Source of the DNA: Halichoerus grypus
Lineage: Eukaryota > Chordata > Mammalia > Carnivora > Phocidae
Direction: 5' to 3'
DNA length: 64,000 nucleotides
Assembly (NCBI RefSeq): GCF_964656455.1
Contig: NC_135726.1
Coordinates: 4,226,001-4,290,000, forward strand
Shown: in pieces, positions 12,146 through 20,764 of the stretch
Position numbering within the stretch: position 1 is the stretch's first letter
Layout of the letters: every line of letters starts with the position of its first letter
Made by a program: the position numbers and the translations under genes
The notes under the pieces: generated by a model
Seen by the model: only the letters and a program-made list of their open reading frames with translations
Databases searched by the model: none
Told to the model about the DNA's origin: nothing

Positions 12146-12900
12146 TGTCCTACTCACCGGCAGCTAAGGTCACATTGCTTTTCCAGCATTTTCCTGCGGG
12201 ATTTCTGGGACCTGAGTGGAGTTCTCTCTGAGGGACTCCTAGTTCCTGAAAAAGACCATTCAAGAGCTCCATTTTACACTCAGTCACTGGCTCAGCATCT
12301 TTATTTTTCAAACATTCCTGGGAACCTCTTTTCAGAGATTTGACAATGCGTGAGCTCAGCACCGATTCTATAAATATCATTTTCTATAAATATTCATTCC
12401 GTGAAGGCACCTGCTTCAGAATGACAACCACCTTGCTGAGAACAGCAAGTTTTGGGGTTATGGTTTATTCCCGTCTCTAATTACAGCTGACGTGGGATTT
12501 TTTTCTTTCTTTTCTTTTGTATTTGTAGCCCCAAGGAAAATGTGGAAGCCAGGATGCTGACCCTACAAAGTCTGTAAGGTTTTTGCAATGAAAGAAAGAA
12601 AACCCGTGCGAAAGTGATGGTCTTAAAAAGCCAGCACAGATTTTTCTAATTGTCTCAGCGCATGCATAGCTGAGCTACCCTGGGTCAATGTCAAGGTCTC
12701 CAAACTGCTTCTTGGTGGGGTGGCTCAGATCCCTGAGGTCAGACTGCCTGGGTTCAACTAGTATCTCTGCCATGTTCTAGCTGTGTAAACTTGGGGGGTG
12801 AATTCTGTTCCCTCGTCCATGTTGGGGACACACTGATATAGCTGGGGGGCTCACACACACTAATCTCTGTCCATTGCCCATTTCCAATAACAGATTAAAA
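12146..12900. other. Intergenic DNA, nothing recognised
   Basis: No repeat body or exon recognised. A TTTTTTCTTTCTTTTC stretch (near 12499) is simple pyrimidine sequence. Confidence 0.4.
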
Positions 12901-12912
12901 AACTTATTTGTG

Positions 12913-13095
12913 AGGTCACCTGGGTGGCTCAGTTGGTTAAGCCTCTGCTCTGGGCTCAGGTCATGATCTGAGGGCCTTGATATCGAGCCCTGCATCGGGC
13001 TCCCTGCTCAGCAGTGAGTTGGCTTCTCCCCCTCCCTCTGTGATCTCTCTCGCTCTTACCCTGTCTCAAATAAATAAATAAAATCTTTAAAAAAA
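12913..13095 (+). mobile_element. CAN-SINE, older
   Basis: Head GGTCACCTGGGTGGCTCAG and AAATAAATAAATAAAATC tail. Imperfect flanks: AACTTATTTGTG on the left, AACTTCCTTGTG on the right. Confidence 0.9.
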
Positions 13096-13099
13096 CTTC

Positions 13100-13565
13100 C
13101 TTGTGTACTGTCTTAAATCCCCTCCTTCCTGGCTGACCTCCTTCTTCTCCCCTGCTTAATATTATAGGGATGCATCCTAGCTTGTCCAATGCTGGTCACC
13201 CCCCACCCCTTTCCTGAAATACCACCTTTCCTGGGCTTCTTTCTCACTCTGGAAAATTCTTCTCAGTCCACTTCACTGGCTCCTTTTCCCTTAAGTGCTA
13301 GTTATTTTGGAGGCTCTGCTATAGACCTTCTTCTTTTACCTAAGCATCCTCCCTGGGCCAACTCAAACACCCCTGGCCTGATTACCCCCTACCCAATAGA
13401 CTCATAGCTTCCAGATCTGCACCTCTGACCCAGTCTCTGTCCTGTCTCAGACCTGTGGTTCTGCTGGACGTCTCCACTTTGATGTCCCATGAGCAACTCA
13501 AATGCCACCTGTCCCAAACTGGACTCATTTCCTCCACCTGCCCCACTATTCAGCCCCAAGCCCAA
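13100..13565 (+). repeat. Ancient LINE fragment (L2/CR1-like), probable
   Basis: Text such as 'tggacgtctccactttgatg', 'cccatgagcaactcaaatgc' and 'aactggactcatttcctcca' matches an old mammalian LINE consensus as I remember it. No open frame survives. Confidence 0.45.
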
Positions 13566-13581
13566 GAACATTCCTTCACTC

Positions 13582-13782
13582 CTTTTTTTTTTTTTAAAAG
13601 ATTTATTTATTTATTTATTTGAGAGAGAATGAGAGACAGAGAGCATGAGAGGGGGGAGGGTCAGAGGGAGAAGCAGACTCCCTGCCGAGCAGGGAGCCCG
13701 ATGCGGGACTCGATCCCGGGACTCCAGGATCATGACCTGAGCCGAAGGCAGTCGCTTAATCAACTGAGCCACCCAGGCGCCC
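13582..13782 (-). mobile_element. CAN-SINE, young subfamily
   Basis: T-tail and AAAAGATTTATTTATTTATT at the left, GAGCCACCCAGGCGCCC at the right. Exact 13-bp duplication CATTCCTTCACTC (13569-13581 and 13783-13795). Confidence 0.96.
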
Positions 13783-13867
13783 CATTCCTTCACTCTTTTA
13801 AAAAACCTCATTAAACATTTTTTTAAGAGTACAATTCAGTGATTTTTCATATTCACAAATTGTGCAA

Positions 13868-14163
13868 CCAAGAAGCAAAAATCTAAATATCCGTGAGCTC
13901 ATTGATAGATACACAAAATGTGGTCTAACCATGCAATGAAATATTATTCAGCCGTTAAAAGGAATGAGTCACAGATTCGTTCTATAACATGGAGGAATCT
14001 TGAAAACATTATGCTAAATGAAAGAAGCCATAAAAGACCAAATGGTAGGATTCTATCTGTATGAAACATCCAGAATAGGCAAATCCATTAGAGACAGGAG
14101 GTAGATTTGTGACTGTGTGGGGCTGGGGAAGGTGGCAGGGAATAGAGAGTGACCGCTGGTGAA
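13868..14163 (+). repeat. Inverted segment inside the L1
   Basis: Reads in L1 sense: 'aaatattattcagccgttaa', 'aaacattatgctaaatgaaa', 'catccagaataggcaaatcc'. DNA on both sides reads antisense. The ends match the places where the flanking antisense text is interrupted, as expected for an inversion in place. A non-inverted copy of the same L1 region lies at 56900-57466 for comparison. Confidence 0.8.
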
Positions 14164-14598
14164 ACTTCTGGAACATTAGCTATATGAATAATACTGCTGT
14201 GGACATTCACATGCAAGTTTTTATGTAGACGTAGGTTTTCATTTCTCTTGGGTATATTCCCAGGAGTGGAATTGCTGGGTCATATGTTTAACATTTTGAG
14301 GAACTGCCAAACTATTTTCCCAAGTAGCTACAGTATTTCACATTCCCACCAGCAGGGGATGAGGGTTCTAGTGTCCCCACATGGACACTTTTTAATTTTA
14401 GTTGTTTTAGTGAGTGTGGAGGGGTATCTCATTGCGGTTTTGATTTGCATTTCTGTAATGACTAATCTTACTCAGCATCTTTTCATGTGTTTATTAGTCA
14501 TTTGTATATCTTCTTTAGAGAGATATGTATTCAAATCGTTTGACCATTTTTAGTATATGTGCTGCTGAAGGGAGCAATGCCTATTTTTAAATTGGGTT

Positions 14599-14841
14599 GG
14601 GGCTCCTGGGTGGCTCAGTCGGTTAAGTGTCTGACTCTTGATTTTGGTTCAGATCATGATCTCAGGGTCGTGAGATCAAGTCCTGCATCTAATCCTGTGT
14701 GGAGCCCTATGTTGAGCCCCCTGTCGAGCCCGGGGTCAGGCTCTGTGCTGTGCATGGAGCCAGCTTGGGATTCTCTCTCTCCTTTTCCCTCTGCTTCTTT
14801 CCCCACTTGGGCTCTCTCTCTCTAAAAAAAACAATAAAAAT
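14599..14841 (+). mobile_element. CAN-SINE, older long form, in L1
   Basis: Head GGGCTCCTGGGTGGCTCAG, middle with repeated 'gagccc' units and an A-rich tail. Target duplication AAATTGGGTT (14589-14598 and 14842-14851). Confidence 0.93.
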
Positions 14842-15115
14842 AAATTGGGTTACTTGTCTTTTTTTTTTGTAAGTGTTCTTTATATATCCTGGATCCTTAT
14901 CAGATATATGATTTGCATGTACTTTCTCCCATTCTATGCATTGTCTTCTCACTTTCTTGATGGTGCCTCTGAATCACAAAATTTTTTATTTGGTGAGTCC
15001 AATTTATCTAATTTTTTCTTTTGTTGCTTCTGCTTTTTGCATCATAGCTAAGAAATAATTGCTTAATCCAAAGTCATGTTTCCTTCTAAGAGCAGTTCTT
15101 AGAAGATCCATTTTG

Positions 15116-15312
15116 AGGGGCGCCTGGGTGGCTCAGATGGTTGAGCATCTGCCTTCTGCTCAGGTCGTGATCTCAGGGTCCTGGGATCAAGCCCCGGGAT
15201 GGGCTTCCGCTCAGTGGGGAACCTACTTCGTCCTCTCCCTCTGCCCCTCCTCCCACTCATGCTCACTCTCTCTCTCTCTCAAATGAATAAATAAAATCTT
15301 TTTTAAAAAAAG
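15116..15312 (+). mobile_element. CAN-SINE in L1
   Basis: Head GGGGCGCCTGGGTGGCTCAG and AAATGAATAAATAAAATCTT tail. Target duplication GAAGATCCATTTTG (15102-15115 and 15313-15326). Confidence 0.95.
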
Positions 15313-15469
15313 GAAGATCCATTTTGGGTCAATTTTTGTATATGGTGTGAGGTAGGGTCTGACTTCATTCTTTTGCATTTGCTATCCAGTCGTTCCAGCG
15401 CCATTGTTAAAAGGGCCATTCTTTCCCCATGGAATGATGTTGGCACCATTGTTGAAAATCAATCGACCA

Positions 15470-15661
15470 GGGGTGCCCAGGTGGCTCAATTGATTAAGCG
15501 GCAGACTCTTGATTTCGGCTCAGATCATGATCTCGGGGTCCTGGGATTGAGCCCCGCATCTGTGCTCAGCGGGGAGTCTGCTTGAAGATTCTCTCTCTCT
15601 CCCTCTGCCCCTCCCCCCTCTCTCAAATAAATAAATAAGTCTTAAAAAAAAGAAAAAGAAA
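15470..15661 (+). mobile_element. CAN-SINE in L1
   Basis: Head GGGGTGCCCAGGTGGCTCAA and AAATAAATAAATAAGTCTT tail. The L1 text resumes with a diverged duplicate: AAATCAATCGACCA before, AAGCAATTGATCACA after. Confidence 0.92.
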
Positions 15662-15829
15662 AGCAATTGATCACAAATGTAAGAGTTTATTTCTGGACTC
15701 TCAATGGTATTCCCTTGATCTGTATGTTTATCCTTCTGCAAGTATCCCCTTCCTTGGCCTTTCCCTCTCCTTCATCCTCCATCCATCCACTCAATGGCAG
15801 TAAACTCTGCATCTGTCTGGGATTGGTGT

Positions 15830-16205
15830 TGTGTTTGGACATGGGCCTACAATGGTAAGCCAGGCAGACACTGTCCCTGCCATCACAGACTTGATATTCT
15901 TCTGAGAGCAGATGCACAATATGCAAGTAAAGAGATAAATGAAAAGGATTATTTCAGACAGTGATTACTGCCATGGAAACCAAAAGGAGGTTATGTGATA
16001 GAGAGTGACCAGTGGACATTACAGAGGGGGCTCTTTACATTGGGGTGCTGGGGAAAGCCTCTCCGAGGCTAACACCGGAGGTCTGGATGAGAGGTCAGCT
16101 CTGCAGTGCTTGGGGCGGGCTGTGCCAGGCAGAGGGGCAGAGTTTGCATGAAGCGGAAACTGATGCACAAGGAAGAAAACTTGAGCATCAGAAGCTCTGA
16201 GAAAG
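15830..16205 (+). repeat. L2 LINE fragment, probable
   Basis: L2-like succession: 'ggcagacactgtccctgcca', 'gcaagtaaagagataaatga', 'gggctctttacattggggtg'. Non-coding. A further L2-like piece (TAGACTGTAAGCCCCATTAG, near 16371) continues to about 16470. Confidence 0.55.
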
Positions 16206-16504
16206 ACAGAGGGGAAACCCTGATCATGACATGCCTGAAGCCCCCTTAGCTCTGGGCTTTTCAGTCTCTGAGCTATTCGTTGCCCTCCACTGTGGGAGCC
16301 TATTTGAATAGAATTTTCCGTTGTTAATAAGCAATAGTGTTCACACTGAAGGGACTGCTTGTTCTCCTACTAGACTGTAAGCCCCATTAGGGCCACGGGA
16401 GCGTTTGTCTAGCTCAAATTTGCACATAGGGAGCTCTTGTATGTAACATCTCTATTGCCAAAGTTTAAGAATCAAGAGTTTTCGTAAAGAGGTCCAGATG
16501 TTTT

Positions 16505-16721
16505 TCTTTTCTTTTCTTTTTTAAGATTTATTTATTTATTTGAGAGAGAGGGAAAACGAGCAGGCGGGGAGCAGCAGAGGGAGAGGGAGAGAGAGTGTCT
16601 TAAGCGGACTCCACACTGACCTTGGAGCCTGACTCGGGGCTCGATCCCACAACCCTGAGATCACGACCTGAGCTGAAACCAAGAGTCAGATGCCCAACTG
16701 ACTGCGCCACCCAGATGCCCC
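16505..16721 (-). mobile_element. CAN-SINE, old
   Basis: AAGATTTATTTATTTATTTG at the left and CGCCACCCAGATGCCCC at the right. The inner text (ATCCCACAACCCTGAGATCA) is of an older subfamily. The target duplication is no longer clear. Confidence 0.9.
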
Positions 16722-16993
16722 TGGTTTGCTTTTCTTAGACAACTGGAGGGCTTGGCACCACCAAGCTAAGATTCCTTCATGGCAACGAGGGCAGAGCTGA
16801 AGACCAGTGGTTCCCTTTTAATGTCAGTTCTGAAGATGAAAATGACAGCCAGAGGAGGGCGGAATAGAGAGGATCACCTTCTCCAGAAAAATTTTCCTTA
16901 CGGAGTGCATCTTAGATCATTTACATTACGTGCCTGCCCCCTGCAGGTAAGTGAGTTTGTGATCCCCTTGGACACATAATAGGCCCAGTGCCA

Positions 16994-17026
16994 GGAATGA
17001 ATGAATGAACGAACGAATGAATGAAT
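16994..17026 (+). repeat. (GAAT)n microsatellite
   Basis: GAATGAATGAATGAACGAAC-type tetranucleotide units with two C variants, about 8 units. Confidence 0.9.
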
Positions 17027-17409
17027 TTGTAACACTCCCTCAGTTCTTGACACTGTACATTACACAAAGTGTCAAAAATTTTTATTTGATTTCTAAAGAA
17101 ACATGAATTAGATTGCTTTTCATATTGTGTGGATTTCAATTTAAACCAATATTGACAGGCATTTAGTTCCGGTGTGAAGTTTCTTTTTCTGCCTTAGCTG
17201 GGCAAGTTGACCTCAGGGCGCTCAGAATCACCTTCCCTTGAAAACCGACCCTCTACATTTTCCGTCCAGTAGGGGGCGACAGCAGCAACGAATAGAAGGA
17301 AAACAACGTTAAAGGCGAAATCCAGGCAAGGTGCTCTCTCCAGGGATGCTGAGCTGTGGAGTCATATTCAGGATGGGGGCCACCTTTGCGAGGGACTGGG
17401 GGAGGGCTT

Positions 17410-17925
17410 TACTTAATATATTCTGAATAGATAATGCATTCACATGGTTCAGGAATAGAATGGAATAAATAGGATGGCATTTGGTGAAATCTCCCTTCTA
17501 ACCCCTTCCCCTTCTGCCTGATTTCCAACCTCACCTCTACCTCAGGTACGACGGTTACTTTTCTCTTGTGTGCTCTTCCAAAGGTTTCTATGCATGTATA
17601 AACAAATAGAAATATCTATCTACACCCCCAACTTTAACCAAAATGTGGCAACACCAAAAGGTATGCTGAACATATTGTTCTGTACCTTGCTTTGCGTGCT
17701 CATGATGTATCTGTAGACTGTTCCACATCAGTCCACAGAGGAAATCGCAGCCACCCCCCCCCCGTCCCCCATCTCTCTTTCACAGCTGCCTTGGTTCTCC
17801 CTGGCAGACCTGTGTCATTTCTATTTGTCCAGGCCCCCTACTGATGGGCCCTCAGGTTGCTCCTAACGTCCTGCTACTGGAAATAAAGCTCAGTGAATAA
17901 CCTTGAAAAGAATTACACACATGTG
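17410..17925 (-). repeat. Ancient L1M 3' end, antisense
   Basis: 'gcattcacatggttcaggaa', 'tccaaaggtttctatgcatg', 'ctactgatgggccctcaggt' and 'aataaagctcagtgaataac' follow the order of the antisense L1M 3' UTR and ORF2 end. Diverged and non-coding. A C-run lies at about 17754-17763. Confidence 0.65.
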
Positions 17926-17929
17926 AGCT

Positions 17930-18070
17930 TGAGTATAGCAGTGGCTGCCTCCCCTGTGTGCGTGAGAATCACGGAAGGGGCCTTTAAATATCCAGAACCT
18001 TAGATCAGTTACATCAGAATCTCTGAGTGTGGGACCCAGGGCATCACGGAAACCCCAGCGTGCAGCCAGC
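17930..18070 (+). repeat. MER5-like hAT DNA transposon remnant, probable
   Basis: 'gtgagaatcacggaaggggc', 'tacatcagaatctctgagtg' and 'gggcatcacggaaacccc' resemble MER5A/B in order. Weak. Confidence 0.4.
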
Positions 18071-18268
18071 CCTGGGCACCCTGACCTCTAGGGGGGCTTG
18101 ATGGGTCAAGAGCACAGAGACTCGCAAATTTGCTAGATACGGCCAAGGGGCCTCTGTTGGGGGTTATGTCCACATGTACTCCCACCGGCATGAAAGGGCC
18201 TGGGTCTTCCTAGCCTCACCGCAAAGCAGGCTTGTCGAACTTTGATCTTTGATGACCTGCTCATTTAT

Positions 18269-18473
18269 TTATTTATTAAGATTTTATTTATTTATTTATT
18301 TGACAGAGAGAGAGAGCACGAGCAAGCAGGGCAGCAGGCAGAGGGAGAGGGAGAAACAGACTCCCCGTCGAGCAGGGACCCCCTCCCCCAAAGCGGGGCT
18401 CCATCCCAGGACCCCAGGATCATGACCCCAGCCGAAGGCAGCTGATCAACCAACTGAGCCCCCCAGGCTCCCC
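18269..18473 (-). mobile_element. CAN-SINE
   Basis: AAGATTTTATTTATTTATTT at the left, GAGCCCCCCAGGCTCCC at the right. Target duplication CCTGCTCATTTATT (18255-18268) and CCTGCTAATTTATT (18474-18487), one mismatch. Confidence 0.94.
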
Positions 18474-18579
18474 CCTGCTAATTTATTTTGAAGGTATCTC
18501 AGTCCCGCCTTAATTTGGGCTGAGAGTGAGCATATGTTTAAGAGCCATTAGGTCTGTCTGGGGGTGGCCTTTGCCCGTT

Positions 18580-19040
18580 CCGTTTTTGTTTTTGTTTAGA
18601 TTGGCTTCTTTATATATATATGACAAGAGGAATTCTTTGTCATGTGGGTTGCAAATACGTATGCCCTGCTTAGTCTTTTGTTTTTACACATTGCATGAGA
18701 CACTATGTTTTTTTTTTTTTCTTGAAGAAGACTTTTTATATATTTGAATGTATCCATCTTTTGTTCTAGCTTCTGGACTTGGCTGAAGGACCTTTCCCAC
18801 TCCAGACTTGTGAATACAGCTTCCCATGCTTTTCTTCTGCAACTTCTGTGGTTTCCTTTATTCACATTTAAATCTTTGATGCTTTTAGATTTATCCTGAT
18901 CAGTGGTGTGAGGTAGGAATCCATCGTTGTTTTTCTTTCCAGAGGCCACTTGTATCATTACCTTTATCAAGGAGTAAGATAGGAACTGCTTTGGGCTACT
19001 TCAAACTGGAATTTGTTTTTGTCTTTTTATTTACAACAAC
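18580..19040 (-). repeat. Ancient L1M fragment, antisense
   Basis: 'gaatgtatccatcttttgtt', 'tcttctgcaacttctgtggt', 'gtgtgaggtaggaatccatc' and 'ttgtatcattacctttatca' match the antisense of L1 ORF2 text. No open frame remains. Confidence 0.6.
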
Positions 19041-19279
19041 ACCAGCTCCTATTTTTCTCAAAATGTCGTCCTATCCACTCACCCATTTACCCACACACTG
19101 ATTGATTCATCTTGTTTGCCATTGAGAATTTTATTAACTGGACATCATCCCTGACTTTTTGGATTTCTATTTAGGATTTATCTTAATTACTTAATAACCA
19201 ACAATGACCTTCTATTGAATATTTAATATATTTGTTTTTATGTATGTTTCCATTAAACCACAGACAAACCCATAATGTT

Positions 19280-19410
19280 AGTACTATTATTATCCCATTT
19301 GAGGAAGGTAGTCTCAGAGTGTTTGAGGCTTGCCCAAGGGCCCACAGTTAGAAAATGGCAGCACTGGATGTAATTCAAAAGCCTGGTTTCCAGGGTCCGA
19401 CCTTTTTACC
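19280..19410 (-). repeat. MIR fragment, reverse
   Basis: 'tattatcccatttgaggaag', 'ttgcccaagggcccacagtt' and 'tggatgtaattcaaaagcct' give the reverse MIR signature. Confidence 0.65.
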
Positions 19411-19771
19411 TGCCTCGACACTGTAACTGGTCTTTGTGGAATGGCAGGATGAGGAATGAATGAGTGAGTCAGTGAGGGAGTGAGGAAGACAGAATGAGTC
19501 AGCTCTTGCACTCAGAGGAACCCAAAGGGGGAGATTAGATGTGAATGCAAATAACCAGAATACAAAGTAAACAGTGATCCCACCAGCATTTTGGAAGCAA
19601 TCCACTTTCTCTCCCCTCCTATTTGAAATGCTTAATTCTTTCCAATTCCTCCCCACCTAGGAACCAAAGAGCCAAACACTGGGGTGGGAGCAGACTCCTT
19701 CGGCTTGCTGCATTAAGTCACCCACTTGGAGGCTCCCTTTGGAGGCCTGGAGCTCTGCAGCCCTGCAGCCT
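19411..19771. other. Intergenic DNA before the polypurine tract
   Basis: Contains a GAATGAGTGAGTCAGTGAGG-like degenerate tandem stretch (about 19454-19510). Nothing else recognised. Confidence 0.4.
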
Positions 19772-20358
19772 GGGTGGTGGGGGGAGGGAGGAGGAGGAAT
19801 AAGAGGAGGGGGAGGCAGGGAGTGGGAGGGAAGAGGAGGGGAAGAAAGGAGGGGGGAAGGAAGGAGGGGGGAAGGAAGGAGCGGGGAAGGAAGGAGGGGG
19901 GAAGGAAGGAGGGGGGAAGGAAGGAGCGGGGAAGGGAGGAGGGGGGAAGGAAGGAGGGGGGAAGGAAGGAGGGGGAAGGAAGGAGCGGGGAAGGGAGGAG
20001 CGGGGAAGGGAGGAGGGGAGGAACAGAACTTGAGGAGGAGGGAACAGGGAGGAAGGAGAAGGGGTTGGTGTTGGGGATAATGGGGAGAGGAAAAGAGGAA
20101 GAGAGAAGGGGAAGAAAGGAAGGGAGAGGAGGTAAAAGAAGAGGAGGCAGAGGGGTTAGGGAAGTGGGAGGAGCAAGGAGGGGGAGGGGAGGAGAGGTCT
20201 ACGGAAGGAATAAAGAGGGGGAGACACAAGTAAGGGGAGGGGGAGGAGGGAGAGGGAGTAGAGAAGGGTGAGGGAAAGGAGAAAGAAGGGTTGGGGAGAA
20301 GGAAATGCTGGGAGTAAGAAGGGGGAGTGGGAGACCGGGAAGGGGGTTGGGAGGAGCA
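19772..20358 (+). repeat. Polypurine tract upstream of the COTL1 promoter
   Basis: Nearly 590 bases that are almost entirely A and G on the + strand, made of GGGA, GGAAGG and GGAGG runs. It ends where the promoter's CpG-rich DNA starts. Such mirror-like homopurine tracts can form triplex DNA, and the G-runs can form quadruplexes (family knowledge; not shown here). Low-complexity open frames on both strands in it are by-products. Confidence 0.93.
19850..20030 (+). repeat. 15-bp purine minisatellite, about 11-12 units
   Basis: Units of the form GAAGGAAGGAGGGGG follow head to tail, with variants ending GCGGG or starting GAAGGG, and one unit short by a base. The period is a multiple of three and the units lack stop triplets, so all frames stay open for long stretches. 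Confidence 0.9.
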
Positions 20359-20359
20359 C

Positions 20360-20687
20360 AAAGCCCCTCCTCCAGCCCCCGCCACGGAGTTGCGCAACCC
20401 GCCCGGACTGGGATTGGTCGCAGGCAAGTCAAGACGCCCCGCCCCCGCGGCCAGGCAGCCAATGGCCAGAGGGGGGCGTGGCGGAGCCGCCTGGGTCCCG
20501 GCGCGCGCTCGGTGCGCACTCGGAGCCTCCGCCGCGCTCGCAGCTCGCCGCTCGCGCCCCGCGTCGCTGTCGCCGCCGCCGCTGCCGCCCGCCCTCCGCG
20601 CGTCCCCGCCGCGCTCCGATCCCTGCGGCCGGCCCGGGGGGCGCTTGGTCGCTCGGGGCAGAGTGTTCCCGCTGCGGCCCTGCGGCC
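20360..20687 (+). promoter_or_regulatory. COTL1: COTL1 TATA-less CpG-rich promoter and 5' UTR
   Basis: A GC-rich, CpG-dense stretch that runs on into exon 1. Visible sites are an inverted CCAAT box (ATTGG, 20413-20417), a CCAAT box (20459-20463), a GC box CGCCCCGCCCCC (20435-20446) and GGGGGGCGTGGC (20471-20482). No TATA box is seen. Transcription probably starts about 20500-20560, giving a 5' UTR of roughly 130-190 bases; this is inferred from the position of the CCAAT and GC boxes. The arrangement fits a broadly expressed cytoskeletal gene. Confidence 0.8.
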
Positions 20688-20764
20688 ATGGCCACCAAGA
20701 TCGACAAGGAGGCTTGCCGGACGGCGTACAACCTGGTGCGCGACGACGGCTCGGCAGTCATCTG
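20688..20764 (+). CDS. COTL1: COTL1 exon 1, coding part (codons 1-25 and two bases of codon 26)
   Basis: Begins with [15 protein letters not shown] and ends in DDGSAVIW, with Trp26 split TG|G by the intron. The donor is GTGAGG at 20765. Ending one base later would leave no GT, so this boundary is fixed by the splice rule. The exon lies inside the CpG-rich promoter region. It encodes the first helix and first strand of the ADF-H fold. Confidence 0.96.

Larger units (their letters stand above)
13813..15730 (-). mobile_element. Ancient L1 (L1M type), 3' part, with an inverted inner segment and three SINE insertions
   Basis: Most of this stretch reads as the antisense of an L1 3' half. It runs from the 3' UTR (GTACAATTCAGTGATTTTTC near 13830), through ORF2 text (GAATTGCTGGGTCATATG near 14269, CAGATATATGATTTGCATG near 14901), to 'actctcaatggtattccctt' near 15698. 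A middle piece, about 13868-14163, reads in the opposite direction (see separate entry). CAN-SINEs at 14599, 15116 and 15470 interrupt it. There is no surviving long ORF2 frame. Confidence 0.85.

Noticed and set aside
19850..20030. Regular 15-bp units, CRISPR-like at first sight
   Set aside because: There are no unique spacers, and this is a mammalian genome; it is a minisatellite.
1..20350. Search for KLHL36 or other upstream gene exons
   Set aside because: No kelch or BTB-like reading was recognised on either strand; in human the neighbour lies farther away (from memory).
19657..20427. A 256-codon open frame on the minus strand and a 181-codon one on the plus strand in the purine tract
   Set aside because: They are low-complexity peptides (Ser/Pro/Leu or Gly/Arg/Lys) produced by a 15-bp repeat without stop triplets. 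No splice or family evidence.
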